Under the pieces are notes generated by a model, which was not told where the DNA came from, did not search any database, and saw only the letters and a list, made by a program, of their open reading frames with translations. Positions 39,834 through 48,109 of a stretch of 48,109 nt of DNA are shown here, piece after piece; position 1 is the stretch's first letter, and the number at the start of each line of letters is the position of its first letter. The position numbers and the translations under genes are program-made. This stretch comes from Massilia aquatica (GTDB taxonomy: Bacteria; Pseudomonadota; Gammaproteobacteria; Burkholderiales; Burkholderiaceae_D). The stretch is taken from contig NZ_VVIW01000037.1 in the NCBI RefSeq assembly GCF_011682045.1, positions 1 to 48,109 of the forward strand, given 5' to 3'.

Positions 39834-42530
39834 TCAAGAACCGAAGTGGTAATTGAACTCCAGCCAGATCTGGCGTCCGACCGGGCTGTAGCTGCCGGTC
39901 GGGTAGTTCGGCCAGCCGCCCGTGCTGTCGCGCTTGATGCGGTTGTTGACGTTGTTGATCGCCACCGAGACTGTCGCACGCGGCGTCACCTTGTACACGC
40001 TCGACAAATTCACCAGCGTAGTGGGCGACAGGAATGCGGTCTGCGCTGAATTCGGCACCTTGCCGTAGCGCTGCGCAAACACGGTGTTCGACCAGTCGCC
40101 CACATTCCAGTTCAGGCTCACGTTGAGCTTGTCGCGCCAGTCCTGGTTGGTGAATTTGTCCAGTTCGTCGACCAGCACATCGCCGGCAAACTGGCGCGAA
40201 TTCTTGCTCAATGACTTGGAATAATTGCCCTTGAGCGTAAATTTGCCCCAGCTTTGCGTGCGCACCGCGTAGCGCGCGCTCAGGTCGATCCCGTCGGCAT
40301 CCTGGTAGGCGGCGTTGATCGGATTGACCCGGATTTCGCGGATCTCATCGGGCTTGTTGAGCGCCGTCGGCGCATTGCGCGTGATGCGGCTGATGGCGTC
40401 GAAGCAGGTCGGTGAAGTCAAGTCCTTCGCGATGCGGCATTCGGACTCCTTGCGCAGCAGGTTGTCGGCGTCCAGGTTGGTGACCAGGTCGTCGATCTTG
40501 ATGTTCCAGTAATCGACCGTGACGTCGAAGTCCGCGCTCGGCGACCAGACCGCGCCCAGCCCGTACGATTTACCTTTTTCCGAGCGCAAGTCCTTGCTGC
40601 CGGTCTGGACGTAATTGCTGCCTGGCGACACATCGGCGAACTCGCAGTCGTCGATGCTTTTTCCGGCCTGGGCGCAGCGGTAGTGATCGGTGGTCGAGGA
40701 ATAATAGCCGGTGCCGCGTGCCTTGAAGATGTAGTTCATGTCGGGCGCGCGGAAGCTGGTGGCGTAATTGCCGCGCACCAGCAGCGCCTTGGCCGGACGC
40801 CATTCCGCGCCGGCGTTGTAGGTCAGCTTGCCTTCGTTGCGGCCGGCGTAGTTGTAGCGGTCGTAGCGGCCGGCCAGGGTCGAGCTCAGGTCCTTGAGCA
40901 GCGGCACGTTCGCTTCCACGCCCAGCGCATAGCGCCGGCGCGAGCCTTCGGTAATATCGCTGTTGGGCAGGTTGAACAGGCCCTGGTTGATGCGCGCATC
41001 GGGCTTGTTGGCGAAGCGCTGGTGGCCTGCCTCGGCGATCGTTGCCAGCTTGACCGGGCCGGCCGGCAGATCAAACAGTTCGCCGTTGGCGCTCAAGCTC
41101 AGGGTCTGGCTGCGCGAGCTGTCGTCGCTGTTGGTCTGCCCGGTGATGCTGTTGAATTCCTCGGGCGTGAGGCGGCGCGTCAGGCGCGCCTGGTCGGGCG
41201 CGTAGATGGCGATGCCCTCGGCGTCCACCCCGAGTTTCGGTCCCAGGAAGAAACTGTCGATATTCGCGAGCGGGCGCTGCACATGGTTTTCGCTTGTGTA
41301 GAACGAACCGCTGTAGCCGGCTTCGTAGCGCCAGCTGGTACCGGGAATGTCGCCCTTGGCGCCCAGGCTGACCGAGCTGGCCTGGTCGTCCCAGGTGCGG
41401 TTGTAGCGCTTGACGCCGCCCATTTCCTCGGGCGAAATGTACTTGGTCCAGGCTTCGTACACGCCGCTGTTCTTGTTGAAGAAGTAGCTGTCGCCGAGCG
41501 AGGACGCGGTCCAGTTCGGGCCGCGCGTGTTGTTGGCGGTCTTGTTCTGGCCGAACAGGAATTCGGCGAACAGTTCGGTGCTCGGCGAGAGCGCATAGTT
41601 GGCGCTGCCGAACAGATTGGTGCTGAGGTTCTTGGTCTGGGTAGTCCAGAAGGTCGGGCTGACCTTGTTGCTGGCGCAGTAAGTGCCTTTTTTGACGCTG
41701 TGCTTGAACTGGCTGCCGCCGAACAGGTCGCCGAGCGCGCCGCAGGTATCGCCCAGGTCATAGTAATTGCCGGTGTTGACGTTCTTGCGCGACAGGGTAT
41801 TGGTGGGCGTGCCCTGGCGTACGGCCATGAAGTCGCGCTGGTTGCTCCACAGCGGATCGCGGTCGAGCACTTCCAGGGTGAACAGCGTGTTGAGCTTGTC
41901 GAAGCTGCGCCCGCCGGTCACTTGCAGGCGCCGGTCGCCGCCGCCGCCGCGCGAGGTGGTGCCGGCTTTCAGGTTGACGTCGACGCCGTCGGCCTGCTTT
42001 TTGAGGATGATGTTGACCACGCCGGCAATGGCGTCCGAGCCGTACACGGCGGACGCGCCGCCGCTCAGGATTTCCACCCGTTCGACAATGCTCGACGGAA
42101 TATTGGCCAGGTTGGTAAAGTTGACCGCGCCTTCATACGCGGTCGGGAAGTCGGCCAGGCGGCGGCCGTTGAGCAAGATTAATGTGTGATTCGGACCGAG
42201 CCCGCGCAGGCTGATGGTGTTGGCGGACGGCGTGTGGGTGTTGCCGAAATCGGCGCCGGTGGTAAAGCCGCTGTTCTGCGCCTGGTTGTTGAGGGCGTCG
42301 AACAGGTTCTTGTAACCCTGCTTGGTGATTTCTTCGCCGGTAATGACGACCACGGCCGACGGGCCTTCGAGGCTGGCGCGCGGAATGCGCGAGCCGGTCA
42401 CCACTACCGACGGTGGCGTGCCTTGTGCGCCGGCGCCGGCGATTTGCGCCAGTGCCAGCTGTGCCGGGCCGCAGAGCAAGGTGATCGCCGCTGCCGCCAG
42501 GGGTGTCAATGTGAAATTTATGATTTTCAT
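39834..42530 (-). CDS. TonB-dependent outer-membrane receptor
   Basis: An 898-residue TonB-dependent receptor that takes up an unknown ligand at the outer membrane. A signal peptide (LTPLAAAAITLLCGPAQLALA) is followed by a plug domain: VVVTGSRIPRASLEGPSAVV, EEITKQGYKNLFDALNNQAQ, SLRGLGPNHTLILLNGRRLA, VERVEILSGGASAVYGSDAI and AGVVNIILKK. The remaining ~700 residues alternate aromatic-ended strands and polar loops of a 22-strand barrel, ending with QIWLEFNYHFGS, the terminal Phe-rich strand. The type, with long loops and a GGDRRLQVTGG region, is common in the Shewanella/Xanthomonas-like oligopeptide or carbohydrate group. No TonB or uptake partner is adjacent. Confidence 0.95.
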   Translation of the reverse strand: MKIINFTLTPLAAAAITLLCGPAQLALAQIAGAGAQGTPPSVVVTGSRIPRASLEGPSAVVVITGEEITKQGYKNLFDALNNQAQNSGFTTGADFGNTHTPSANTISLRGLGPNHTLILLNGRRLADFPTAYEGAVNFTNLANIPSSIVERVEILSGGASAVYGSDAIAGVVNIILKKQADGVDVNLKAGTTSRGGGGDRRLQVTGGRSFDKLNTLFTLEVLDRDPLWSNQRDFMAVRQGTPTNTLSRKNVNTGNYYDLGDTCGALGDLFGGSQFKHSVKKGTYCASNKVSPTFWTTQTKNLSTNLFGSANYALSPSTELFAEFLFGQNKTANNTRGPNWTASSLGDSYFFNKNSGVYEAWTKYISPEEMGGVKRYNRTWDDQASSVSLGAKGDIPGTSWRYEAGYSGSFYTSENHVQRPLANIDSFFLGPKLGVDAEGIAIYAPDQARLTRRLTPEEFNSITGQTNSDDSSRSQTLSLSANGELFDLPAGPVKLATIAEAGHQRFANKPDARINQGLFNLPNSDITEGSRRRYALGVEANVPLLKDLSSTLAGRYDRYNYAGRNEGKLTYNAGAEWRPAKALLVRGNYATSFRAPDMNYIFKARGTGYYSSTTDHYRCAQAGKSIDDCEFADVSPGSNYVQTGSKDLRSEKGKSYGLGAVWSPSADFDVTVDYWNIKIDDLVTNLDADNLLRKESECRIAKDLTSPTCFDAISRITRNAPTALNKPDEIREIRVNPINAAYQDADGIDLSARYAVRTQSWGKFTLKGNYSKSLSKNSRQFAGDVLVDELDKFTNQDWRDKLNVSLNWNVGDWSNTVFAQRYGKVPNSAQTAFLSPTTLVNLSSVYKVTPRATVSVAINNVNNRIKRDSTGGWPNYPTGSYSPVGRQIWLEFNYHFGS

Positions 42531-42662
42531 TGGCGTGCTTTATGGTAGTCAAAAATCAATGATACCAAGGGGAAATCACGCCGCGAACGATTCTTTTTGC
42601 GTTTGTATATACGAAAATGCACAACGATGGTGCGTGGAGTGAGGCGGCTGCGCGATGCAGCA

Positions 42663-42702
42663 CCGTCATTCCCGCCGGAGCTCCTGGCGCGGGAAATGAC
42701 GG
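42663..42702. repeat. REP-like palindrome between TonB receptor and osmC
   Basis: CCGTCATTCCCGC (42663-42675) pairs with GCGGGAAATGACGG (42689-42702), one bulge, with GGAGCTCC in the loop. It follows the osmC stop by nine bases on the minus strand. The CCGTCxTTCCCGC core recurs near 44978, 45054 and 47971. Confidence 0.6.
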
Positions 42703-42711
42703 GCAATACGC

Positions 42712-43140
42712 TTACTCTTCCAGGCGCGCGTCCAGGGTAATGGTCGCGTTGAGCAGCTTTGATACCGGGCAATTGTTTTTCGCGCGCAGCACCGCCGCTT
42801 CGAAGGCTTCCTGGTTGGCGCCGGGAATGGTTGCCACCAGGTTCAGGTGCACGGCCGAAATCGTGAAGCCATCGTCGGTCTTGTCCAGGGTGACCGTCGC
42901 GGTGGTCGCCAGTTTTTGCGCCGTCATGCCCGCTTCGCCCAGCTGGCCCGACAAGGCCATGGTGAAGCAGCCCGCATGCGCGGCACCGATCAGCTCTTCC
43001 GGGTTGGTGCCGGGACCATTTTCAAAACGGGTGTTGAAGCCGTACTGAGTATTGTCGAGCGCGCCGCTTTGGGTCGAGATGTTGCCTTTGCCATCTTTGA
43101 TGCCGCCACTCCAGACAGCGCTTCCTGAACGTTTGATCAT
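42712..43140 (-). CDS. osmC: OsmC family peroxiredoxin
   Basis: Reduces organic hydroperoxides with lipoylated or other thiol donors, 142 residues. The start MIKRSGSAVWSGGIKDGKGN is the standard OsmC N-terminus; the peroxidatic Cys is in GAAHAGCFTMALSG and the resolving Cys in KNNCPVSKLL. FNTRFENGPGTNPEELIGAA is also typical. ATG 43140 has AAGGAG at 43147-43152, so the longer upstream frame is not used. It is induced by osmotic or peroxide stress in enterics; here it stands alone. Confidence 0.96.
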   Translation of the reverse strand: MIKRSGSAVWSGGIKDGKGNISTQSGALDNTQYGFNTRFENGPGTNPEELIGAAHAGCFTMALSGQLGEAGMTAQKLATTATVTLDKTDDGFTISAVHLNLVATIPGANQEAFEAAVLRAKNNCPVSKLLNATITLDARLEE

Positions 43141-43249
43141 GGTGTTTCTCCTTAGAACTTTTGTGAATTCAATAAAACCATCATGCGCCGCGAATGCGGG
43201 TTTATCTGTTCGCCAGCGCACCAAGCTTGTATGGAATGCTGCGCCGCAG

Positions 43250-44563
43250 CTATTTGCCGGTCGGCGTGATGCGCCAGACCGTGTTGCCGACATCGTCGGC
43301 CACCAGGATGCCGCCGCCCTGGTCCACCGCCACGCCCACCGGGCGCCCGAAAGCGCGGCCGTCGGCGCTTAAAAAGCCGGTCAGCACATCCTGCGGCGGA
43401 CCGTTCGGCTTGCCGTCGGTGAAGGGTACGTAGATCAGCTTGTAGCCGGAGAAGGGCTTGCGGTTCCACGAGCCGTGCTGGCCGATCAGCGCGCCGTTCT
43501 TGAATGCCGGCATCAGGTCGGCGTTGTAGAACGCCAGCCCGAGCGAGGCCGTGTGCGCGCCCAGCGCGTAATCGGGCGTGAGCGCCCTGGCCACCAGGTC
43601 GTGCCGCGCCGGTTCGACCCGTGCATCGACATGCTGGCCGTAGTAACTGTATGGCCAGCCGTAGAAGGCGCCATCTTTTACCGAGGTCATGTAGTCGGGC
43701 ACGAGGTCGTTGCCGAGTTCGTCGCGTTCATTGACGCTGGTCCACAGCGCACCGCTTTGTGGCTGGAAACCCATGCCGACCGGATTGCGCAGACCGCTCG
43801 CGAACACGCGCGACTTGCCGTCGGCCGGGTTGAATTCCCAGATCGCGGCGCGGCCTTCTTCCTTGTCGAGCCCGTTTTCGCCGACGTTGCTGTTCGAACC
43901 GACCGAAATATACAGGCGCGTGCCATCGGGACTGGCCACGACATTCTTGGTCCAGTGATGATTGATCCCGGCCGGCAAGTCCATCACCTTCACGCCACGG
44001 GCGCCGATTTTGGTCTGCCCTTCCTGGTAGGGAAAGCGCAGCAGCGCGTCGGCGTTGGCCACGTACAGGTCGTTGCCCACCAGCGCCATGCCGAAGGGCG
44101 AGAACAGGCCGTCCAGGAATACCGAGCGGCTGGCCGCCTCGCCATTCGGGCCGGTGCCGCGCAGCAGGGTGATGCGGTTGGCGGACGGCACCGCCGCGCC
44201 GGCCTTTTTCATCTCGTGCTTCATCACCATGTTGCGCAGGCTGAAGCCTTCGTCGGGCTTGGGTGGTTTATTCGTTTCGGCCACCAGCACGTCGCCATTG
44301 GGCAGCACGTACAGCCAGCGCGGATGCTCGAGGCCGCTGGCGTAGGGCGCCACCGCCAAGCCCTGGGCCACGGCCGGTCTGGCGCCCTTGGGCCAGGGAT
44401 CGGCCGGAGCGATGTTCATGGTCGGCAGCATCGAGCGCGAGGGCGCCGGCAGGGCCGGATTCGGGCCGAAGCCCGGCGGCATGGCTTGGGCCCGGACGTT
44501 CGCTACCACACCCAGTGCGGCGCCGGCCAGGCTCAGGGCCAAACACAGGCGCGTACGCCTCAT
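43250..44563 (-). CDS. Sorbosone dehydrogenase-like secreted beta-propeller (PQQ-type sugar dehydrogenase family)
   Basis: A periplasmic 437-residue six-bladed propeller. The signal peptide ([20 protein letters not shown]) is followed by [21 protein letters not shown], the first blade of the sorbosone/glucose dehydrogenase family. Typical later segments are [99 protein letters not shown] and [19 protein letters not shown]-binding relatives oxidise aldose sugars; whether this one binds PQQ is not certain. Its ATG overlaps the stop of the small gene upstream as ATGA, so the two form an operon. Confidence 0.92.
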   Translation of the reverse strand: MRRTRLCLALSLAGAALGVVANVRAQAMPPGFGPNPALPAPSRSMLPTMNIAPADPWPKGARPAVAQGLAVAPYASGLEHPRWLYVLPNGDVLVAETNKPPKPDEGFSLRNMVMKHEMKKAGAAVPSANRITLLRGTGPNGEAASRSVFLDGLFSPFGMALVGNDLYVANADALLRFPYQEGQTKIGARGVKVMDLPAGINHHWTKNVVASPDGTRLYISVGSNSNVGENGLDKEEGRAAIWEFNPADGKSRVFASGLRNPVGMGFQPQSGALWTSVNERDELGNDLVPDYMTSVKDGAFYGWPYSYYGQHVDARVEPARHDLVARALTPDYALGAHTASLGLAFYNADLMPAFKNGALIGQHGSWNRKPFSGYKLIYVPFTDGKPNGPPQDVLTGFLSADGRAFGRPVGVAVDQGGGILVADDVGNTVWRITPTGK

Positions 44564-44880
44564 ACTGCGTCCTTGCCCTCGTCCTTGCCCTTGGTCTGGT
44601 CGGACGGCTCGTGATGGCGCATGCCGCTGCCGGCGTCGGCCTTGGGGCGGGCCTGGCCGGAGCCGCTGGTGGGGACCGCTTCCTCGACGCCGCGCATGCC
44701 GTGCATGTCGGTATCGACCAGGCCCTGGGCCAGGTCGTCGGCCGCCTGCTTCATGACGCCGCGCGGTTCCTTGTCGTGGCCGTCGGGCGATTCGTCGCGC
44801 TCGTGCGGCAGGCGTTTGACATCGTCGTCGTGGATCTTGGCGTCGGTGTTGATTTTGCGGTCTCGTGTTTCGGTAACCAT
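44560..44880 (-). CDS. Small disordered acidic/basic protein of 106 residues
   Basis: A highly hydrophilic protein full of Asp, Glu, Lys, Arg, Gly and His with no hydrophobic core: [36 protein letters not shown], then [20 protein letters not shown] and a C-terminal [19 protein letters not shown]. It is probably intrinsically disordered. GGGAG at 44888-44892 supports the ATG at 44880. It is co-translated with the propeller gene through ATGA overlap. A middle [10 protein letters not shown] segment is the only helix-like part. Function unknown. Confidence 0.72.
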   Translation of the reverse strand: MVTETRDRKINTDAKIHDDDVKRLPHERDESPDGHDKEPRGVMKQAADDLAQGLVDTDMHGMRGVEEAVPTSGSGQARPKADAGSGMRHHEPSDQTKGKDEGKDAV

Positions 44881-44977
44881 GGTGCTGCTCCCTGTGGGTG
44901 AACTCATTGTGCAAATGGTATCGCTTCGCAGGGGAACGGGCCGTTCAATTGACATCGTTGGAGCAGCAAGCTTCCTC

Positions 44978-45067
44978 CGTCTCCCCCGCGCCAAGGCGGT
45001 CCTCGGCAGGGGCCTATAGCATCTATGAGCACAGGTGCTATGGACCCCCGCCTGCGCGGGGGAGACG
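44978..45067. repeat. Long inverted-repeat element with perfect 14-bp arms
   Basis: CGTCTCCCCCGCGC (44978-44991) and GCGCGGGGGAGACG (45054-45067) are exact complements, 62 bases apart. Inside lie a second hairpin, CCCCCGC-CTGC-GCGGGGG (45045-45062), and ATAGCA/TGCTAT. The arms carry the same core as the palindromes at 42663 and 47971. It fills most of the 44881-45280 gap, where I find no gene. Confidence 0.65.
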
Positions 45068-45280
45068 CGGGTGGGCTGAGGTGAGCGGTCGATGGATGCT
45101 GCGTCGGCAGGCGGCAATAACGCGCTCATCTCATCACGCGCGACTTGCCCGCGCGCCCAGTCGCACTTATACTGCGCCACTGTGAATGCATACAGTAGTG
45201 CCGCCGACGGCCGCCGTATAGCGGAAGCAGGCATTATGGGGTAATCTCCTGCGTGTCGCCCCTCAACCGCCGAGAAGTCT

Positions 45281-46183
45281 ATGCCCGCTACGCCTCAATC
45301 GCAAAAAACCATCGCGCTCGTCGTGCGGCCGAACACGGTCGGCATCGGCGAGCCGGTCGGCCGCCTGCTTGCCTTCCTGCAAGGCGCCGGCTACCGCGTG
45401 GTGCTGGAAAGCGAAACCGCGGCCCATCTCGGCCTGCCCGGGATCGAGGCGATGAGCGTGGGCGGCATCGGCGCGGCCGCCTGCGCCGTCATCGTCATGG
45501 GTGGCGACGGCACCATGCTCGGCATCGCGCGCCAGCTCGCGCCCTTCGATGTGCCGCTGATCGGCATCAACCAGGGGCGCCTGGGCTTCATGACCGATAT
45601 TCCCATCGAGCGCATGATCCCCATCGTGGGCGATATCCTCGGCGGCAAGGCGCGCGCCGAAAAACGCACCCTGCTGGAGGGGCGCGTGATGCGCGGCGGC
45701 GCCATGATCGCCTGCGGGCTGGCGGTCAACGATGTGGTGGTGGCGCGCGGCGCCGGCGCCGGCATGATCGAGCTGAAAGTGACGGTCGATGGCAATTTCA
45801 TGTACAACCAGCGCTCCGACGGCCTGATCATCTCCACCCCGACCGGATCGAGCGCGTACGCCTTGTCGGCCGGCGGGCCGCTGCTGCACCCGAGCCTGGG
45901 CGGCATCGTGCTGGTGCCGATTGCGCCGCACGCGCTGTCGAACCGGCCGATCGTGGTGCCCGACAGCAGCGAGATCGTGGTCGAGATCGTCGGCGGGCGC
46001 GACACCAGCGTCAACTTCGACATGCAGACTTTCGCCAGCCTCGCGCATGGCGACCAGATCGTCATCTCGCGCTCGCCGAACCAGATTACCTTCCTGCATC
46101 CGGAAGGCTGGAGCTATTACGACACCCTGCGCGAAAAATTGCACTGGAACGAATATCCGTCGGGCGAGGGCAAGCTGCGCTAA
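45281..46183 (+). CDS. nadK: NAD kinase
   Basis: Phosphorylates NAD+ to NADP+ with ATP or polyphosphate in the cytoplasm. The 300-residue protein has VIVMGGDGTMLGIARQLA (GGDGT ATP motif), INQGRLGFMTDI, the acceptor-binding AVNDVVVARG, then SDGLIISTPTGSSAYALSAG and SNRPIVVP, which are diagnostic. Upstream lies the inverted-repeat element; recN follows 52 bases downstream in the same direction, the usual arrangement in betaproteobacteria. Confidence 0.97.
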   Translation: MPATPQSQKTIALVVRPNTVGIGEPVGRLLAFLQGAGYRVVLESETAAHLGLPGIEAMSVGGIGAAACAVIVMGGDGTMLGIARQLAPFDVPLIGINQGRLGFMTDIPIERMIPIVGDILGGKARAEKRTLLEGRVMRGGAMIACGLAVNDVVVARGAGAGMIELKVTVDGNFMYNQRSDGLIISTPTGSSAYALSAGGPLLHPSLGGIVLVPIAPHALSNRPIVVPDSSEIVVEIVGGRDTSVNFDMQTFASLAHGDQIVISRSPNQITFLHPEGWSYYDTLREKLHWNEYPSGEGKLR

Positions 46184-46235
46184 GGCGCTGTCCCGCACGC
46201 CATTCACCATTCGAATACTGGACTGACACACCTTC

Positions 46236-47900
46236 ATGCTGCGTACCCTTACCATCCGTGATTTCGTCATTGTCGATACCATCGAACTTGAATTTTCCAG
46301 CGGTTTTTCCGTCTTTACCGGCGAAACCGGGGCCGGCAAGTCGATCCTGATCGATGCGCTGCAACTGGCGCTGGGCGGGCGCGGCGACGCCAGCGTGGTG
46401 CGCGAGGGCGCGGCCAAGGCCGACATCACGGCCGATTTTTCGGTCAGCGCCGCCGCCAAGGCATGGCTGGAACAGAATGAATTCGCCGTCGACGAGGGCG
46501 GGGCGCTGCTGCGCCGCGTGATCGACAACGCCGGCCGCTCCAAGGCGTTTATCAACGGCATCGCCGCCACCGCCGCCCAGTTGCGCGACCTGGGCGACAT
46601 GCTGGTCGATATCCACGGCCAGCACGCGCACCAGTCGCTGCTCAAAAGCGACGCCCAGCGCGCGCTGCTCGATAACCAGGCCGCCTTCAAGGATGCCGGG
46701 GCCGGTGATGACGCCCGGACTGTGGCCGCCACCCACAAGGCCTGGCGCGCCCTGGCCCGCCAGCGCGAGGAATTCGAAACCAACGCCAAGAATGTGCTGA
46801 TCGAGCGCGAACGGCTCGAATGGCAAGTGGCCGAGCTGCAAAAGCTGGCGGTGAAACCCGGCGAATGGAGCGAAATCACCAACGAGCACAGCCGCCTGTC
46901 GCATGCCGCCAGCCTGCTCGAAGGGGCGCAGGAAGCGCTGGCCGCGATTTCCGAGTCGGACCATCCGATCCTGTCGCAACTGTCCTCGCTCAACCAGAAG
47001 CTGGGCAAGCTGGTGGCGGTCGATGCGCAAATGCAGACCGTGCTCGACTGCATGGAACCGGCCCGCATCCAGTTGCAGGAAGCGGTGTACGCACTGAATA
47101 ACTACCTCGACAAGGTCGACCTCGATCCCGAGCGCCTGCGCACGGTGGACGCGCGCATGGAAGCGATTCATACGACGGCGCGCAAGTTCCGCGTTACGCC
47201 GGACGAATTGCCGGAAGAATTCGCCAGCCTGTCGGAGCGCCTCAAGCAACTGGCCGACGCCACCGACCTGGACGGCCTGCGCCTGCAGGAAGAGAAAATC
47301 AGGGAAAGCTATATGGCGGCGGCCACGCGCCTGTCGGCCACGCGCGCCACGGCGGCCAGGCTGCTGGGCACGCAGGTGACGGCGGCCATGCAGGAGCTGA
47401 ACATGACCGGCGGCTGTTTCGTGGTCGGTTTGAATGCCTGCGAGCCGACCAGCAACGGGATCGAGCAGGTGGAGTTTTTGGTGGCCGGCCACGCCGGCGT
47501 GGCGCCGCGTCCGCTGGCCAAGGTGGCCTCGGGCGGTGAGCTGGCACGGATTGCGCTGGCCATTTCGGTGATTACCTCGAACGCCACGACCACGCCGACC
47601 CTGATTTTCGACGAGGTCGACAGCGGGATCGGCGGGGCCGTGGCGGAAGTGGTGGGGCGTTTGCTCAAGCGGTTGGGGCAGGAGCGCCAGGTGCTGTGCG
47701 TGACGCACTTGCCGCAGGTGGCCAGCCAGGCCAACCAGCATTTCCAGGTGGCCAAGGGGACCACGGGGGAGGGCAAGACCGTCTCGCATATCGACGTGCT
47801 GGACAACAAGGCGCGGGTGGAAGAAGTGGCGCGCATGTTGGGTGGGGTGGAGATTACCGCGACCACGCGCAAGCATGCGCGCGAGTTGCTGGCGTTATAG
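46236..47900 (+). CDS. recN: DNA repair protein RecN
   Basis: SMC-like ATPase that acts in double-strand break repair, 554 residues, normal length. The N-terminal ATPase half has FSVFTGETGAGKSILIDALQ (Walker A); the long central coiled coil runs about 160-360 (for example LARQREEFETNAKNVLIERE and KIRESYMAAATRLSATRATA); the C-terminal half has KVASGGELARIALAISVI (signature), PTLIFDEVDSGIGGAVAE (Walker B) and VLCVTHLPQVASQANQHFQV. In enterics it is under LexA control; no SOS box was identified here. The last 200 bases of the window after it hold only a repeat-like segment. Confidence 0.98.
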   Translation: MLRTLTIRDFVIVDTIELEFSSGFSVFTGETGAGKSILIDALQLALGGRGDASVVREGAAKADITADFSVSAAAKAWLEQNEFAVDEGGALLRRVIDNAGRSKAFINGIAATAAQLRDLGDMLVDIHGQHAHQSLLKSDAQRALLDNQAAFKDAGAGDDARTVAATHKAWRALARQREEFETNAKNVLIERERLEWQVAELQKLAVKPGEWSEITNEHSRLSHAASLLEGAQEALAAISESDHPILSQLSSLNQKLGKLVAVDAQMQTVLDCMEPARIQLQEAVYALNNYLDKVDLDPERLRTVDARMEAIHTTARKFRVTPDELPEEFASLSERLKQLADATDLDGLRLQEEKIRESYMAAATRLSATRATAARLLGTQVTAAMQELNMTGGCFVVGLNACEPTSNGIEQVEFLVAGHAGVAPRPLAKVASGGELARIALAISVITSNATTTPTLIFDEVDSGIGGAVAEVVGRLLKRLGQERQVLCVTHLPQVASQANQHFQVAKGTTGEGKTVSHIDVLDNKARVEEVARMLGGVEITATTRKHARELLAL

Positions 47901-47965
47901 GGGCGAATATACGCGTTATTGCCGTCTGCAAACTGCGACTGCTTATTGTTGACCACCGGCCGCTT

Positions 47966-47986
47966 AGCCGTCGTTCCCGCGCAGGC
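47966..47986. repeat. Partial copy of the CGTC-NNCCCGCG repeat
   Basis: GTCGTTCCCGCGCAGGCG, near 47969-47986, matches the cores of the 42663 and 44978/45054 elements. Only one arm is seen. The rest of 47901-48109 shows no gene I can support. Confidence 0.4.
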
Positions 47987-48109
47987 GCTACTGTGTACCC
48001 ACATTTCTGCAACCTTCGTCGTTGGCGTATGTCGAAGCGATAATGTCAGATTGTGGAGGCGGCGATGGAGGCGACAATGTTGGTAGCCGATGCTCCTTGC
48101 ATCGGGGAG

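Noticed and set aside
48065-48109. Possible start of a further gene (ATG with GGAGG upstream)
   Set aside because: Only 15 codons are in the window, too few to support a gene.
1-48109. CRISPR arrays, rRNA, tRNA, prophage or insertion sequences
   Set aside because: No regularly spaced repeats, RNA-gene signatures, integrase or transposase motifs were seen on either strand.

Overview
The window is a high-GC chromosomal segment from a Gram-negative betaproteobacterium, most likely an Oxalobacteraceae member related to Massilia, Duganella or Janthinobacterium. This rests on GC-rich coding with strong third-position bias, a PEP-CTERM protein, the tetR/pcm/rhodanese/tolC block, nadK next to recN, and an FMN-riboswitch-controlled ribB. 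These are family-level impressions from reading; no search was run. I see no rRNA, tRNA, CRISPR array, insertion sequence or intact transposase.

Layout. (1) 1-9165: the 3' end of a PKS/NRPS megasynthase (KR end, carrier protein, epimerization domain), then an RND efflux pair, an NTF2-like protein, a MATE exporter and a small membrane protein. The first ~107 bases are GC homopolymer and look like a contig-end artefact. (2) 9166-9803: mostly non-coding, with a hairpin and a 47-residue ORF that may be a remnant. (3) 9804-20320: eight genes packed end to end, mostly with ATGA overlaps: four histidine kinases, a FixJ-type regulator, a stand-alone receiver, a REC-GGDEF*-EAL-REC protein and a secreted di-haem cytochrome c peroxidase. 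This is a dense phosphorelay with a periplasmic redox enzyme inside it. (4) 20410-21835: a PEP-CTERM protein, a strong hairpin, and a scar where a DUF4347-like fragment abuts an internally deleted tetR. (5) 21836-24114: an MFS transporter, then convergent ribB with its FMN riboswitch. (6) 24341-28158 (minus): a three-gene unit, GNAT-C39-like peptidase fusion, RimK-like ATP-grasp ligase, and a CorA channel, with 6-nt and 4-nt junctions. It looks like a peptide-bond-forming or peptide-tagging system coupled to ion transport. (7) 28396-30786: a small protein plus a ParA-like protein with a broken Walker A, a small membrane protein plus a GNAT, and convergent mntP. (8) 31242-34538: TetR regulator, pcm, rhodanese, tolC. 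(9) 34621-39743: two unknown proteins, two convergent soluble histidine kinases, and gloA. (10) 39834-48109: TonB receptor, osmC, a sorbosone-dehydrogenase-like secreted propeller with a small disordered protein, palindromic repeats, nadK, recN.

The regions most worth follow-up are the kinase/peroxidase operon (9804-20320) and the GNAT-C39/ATP-grasp/CorA operon (24341-28158). The degenerate ParA pair, the tetR/DUF4347 scar and the family of CGTC-NNCCCGCG palindromes are secondary leads.
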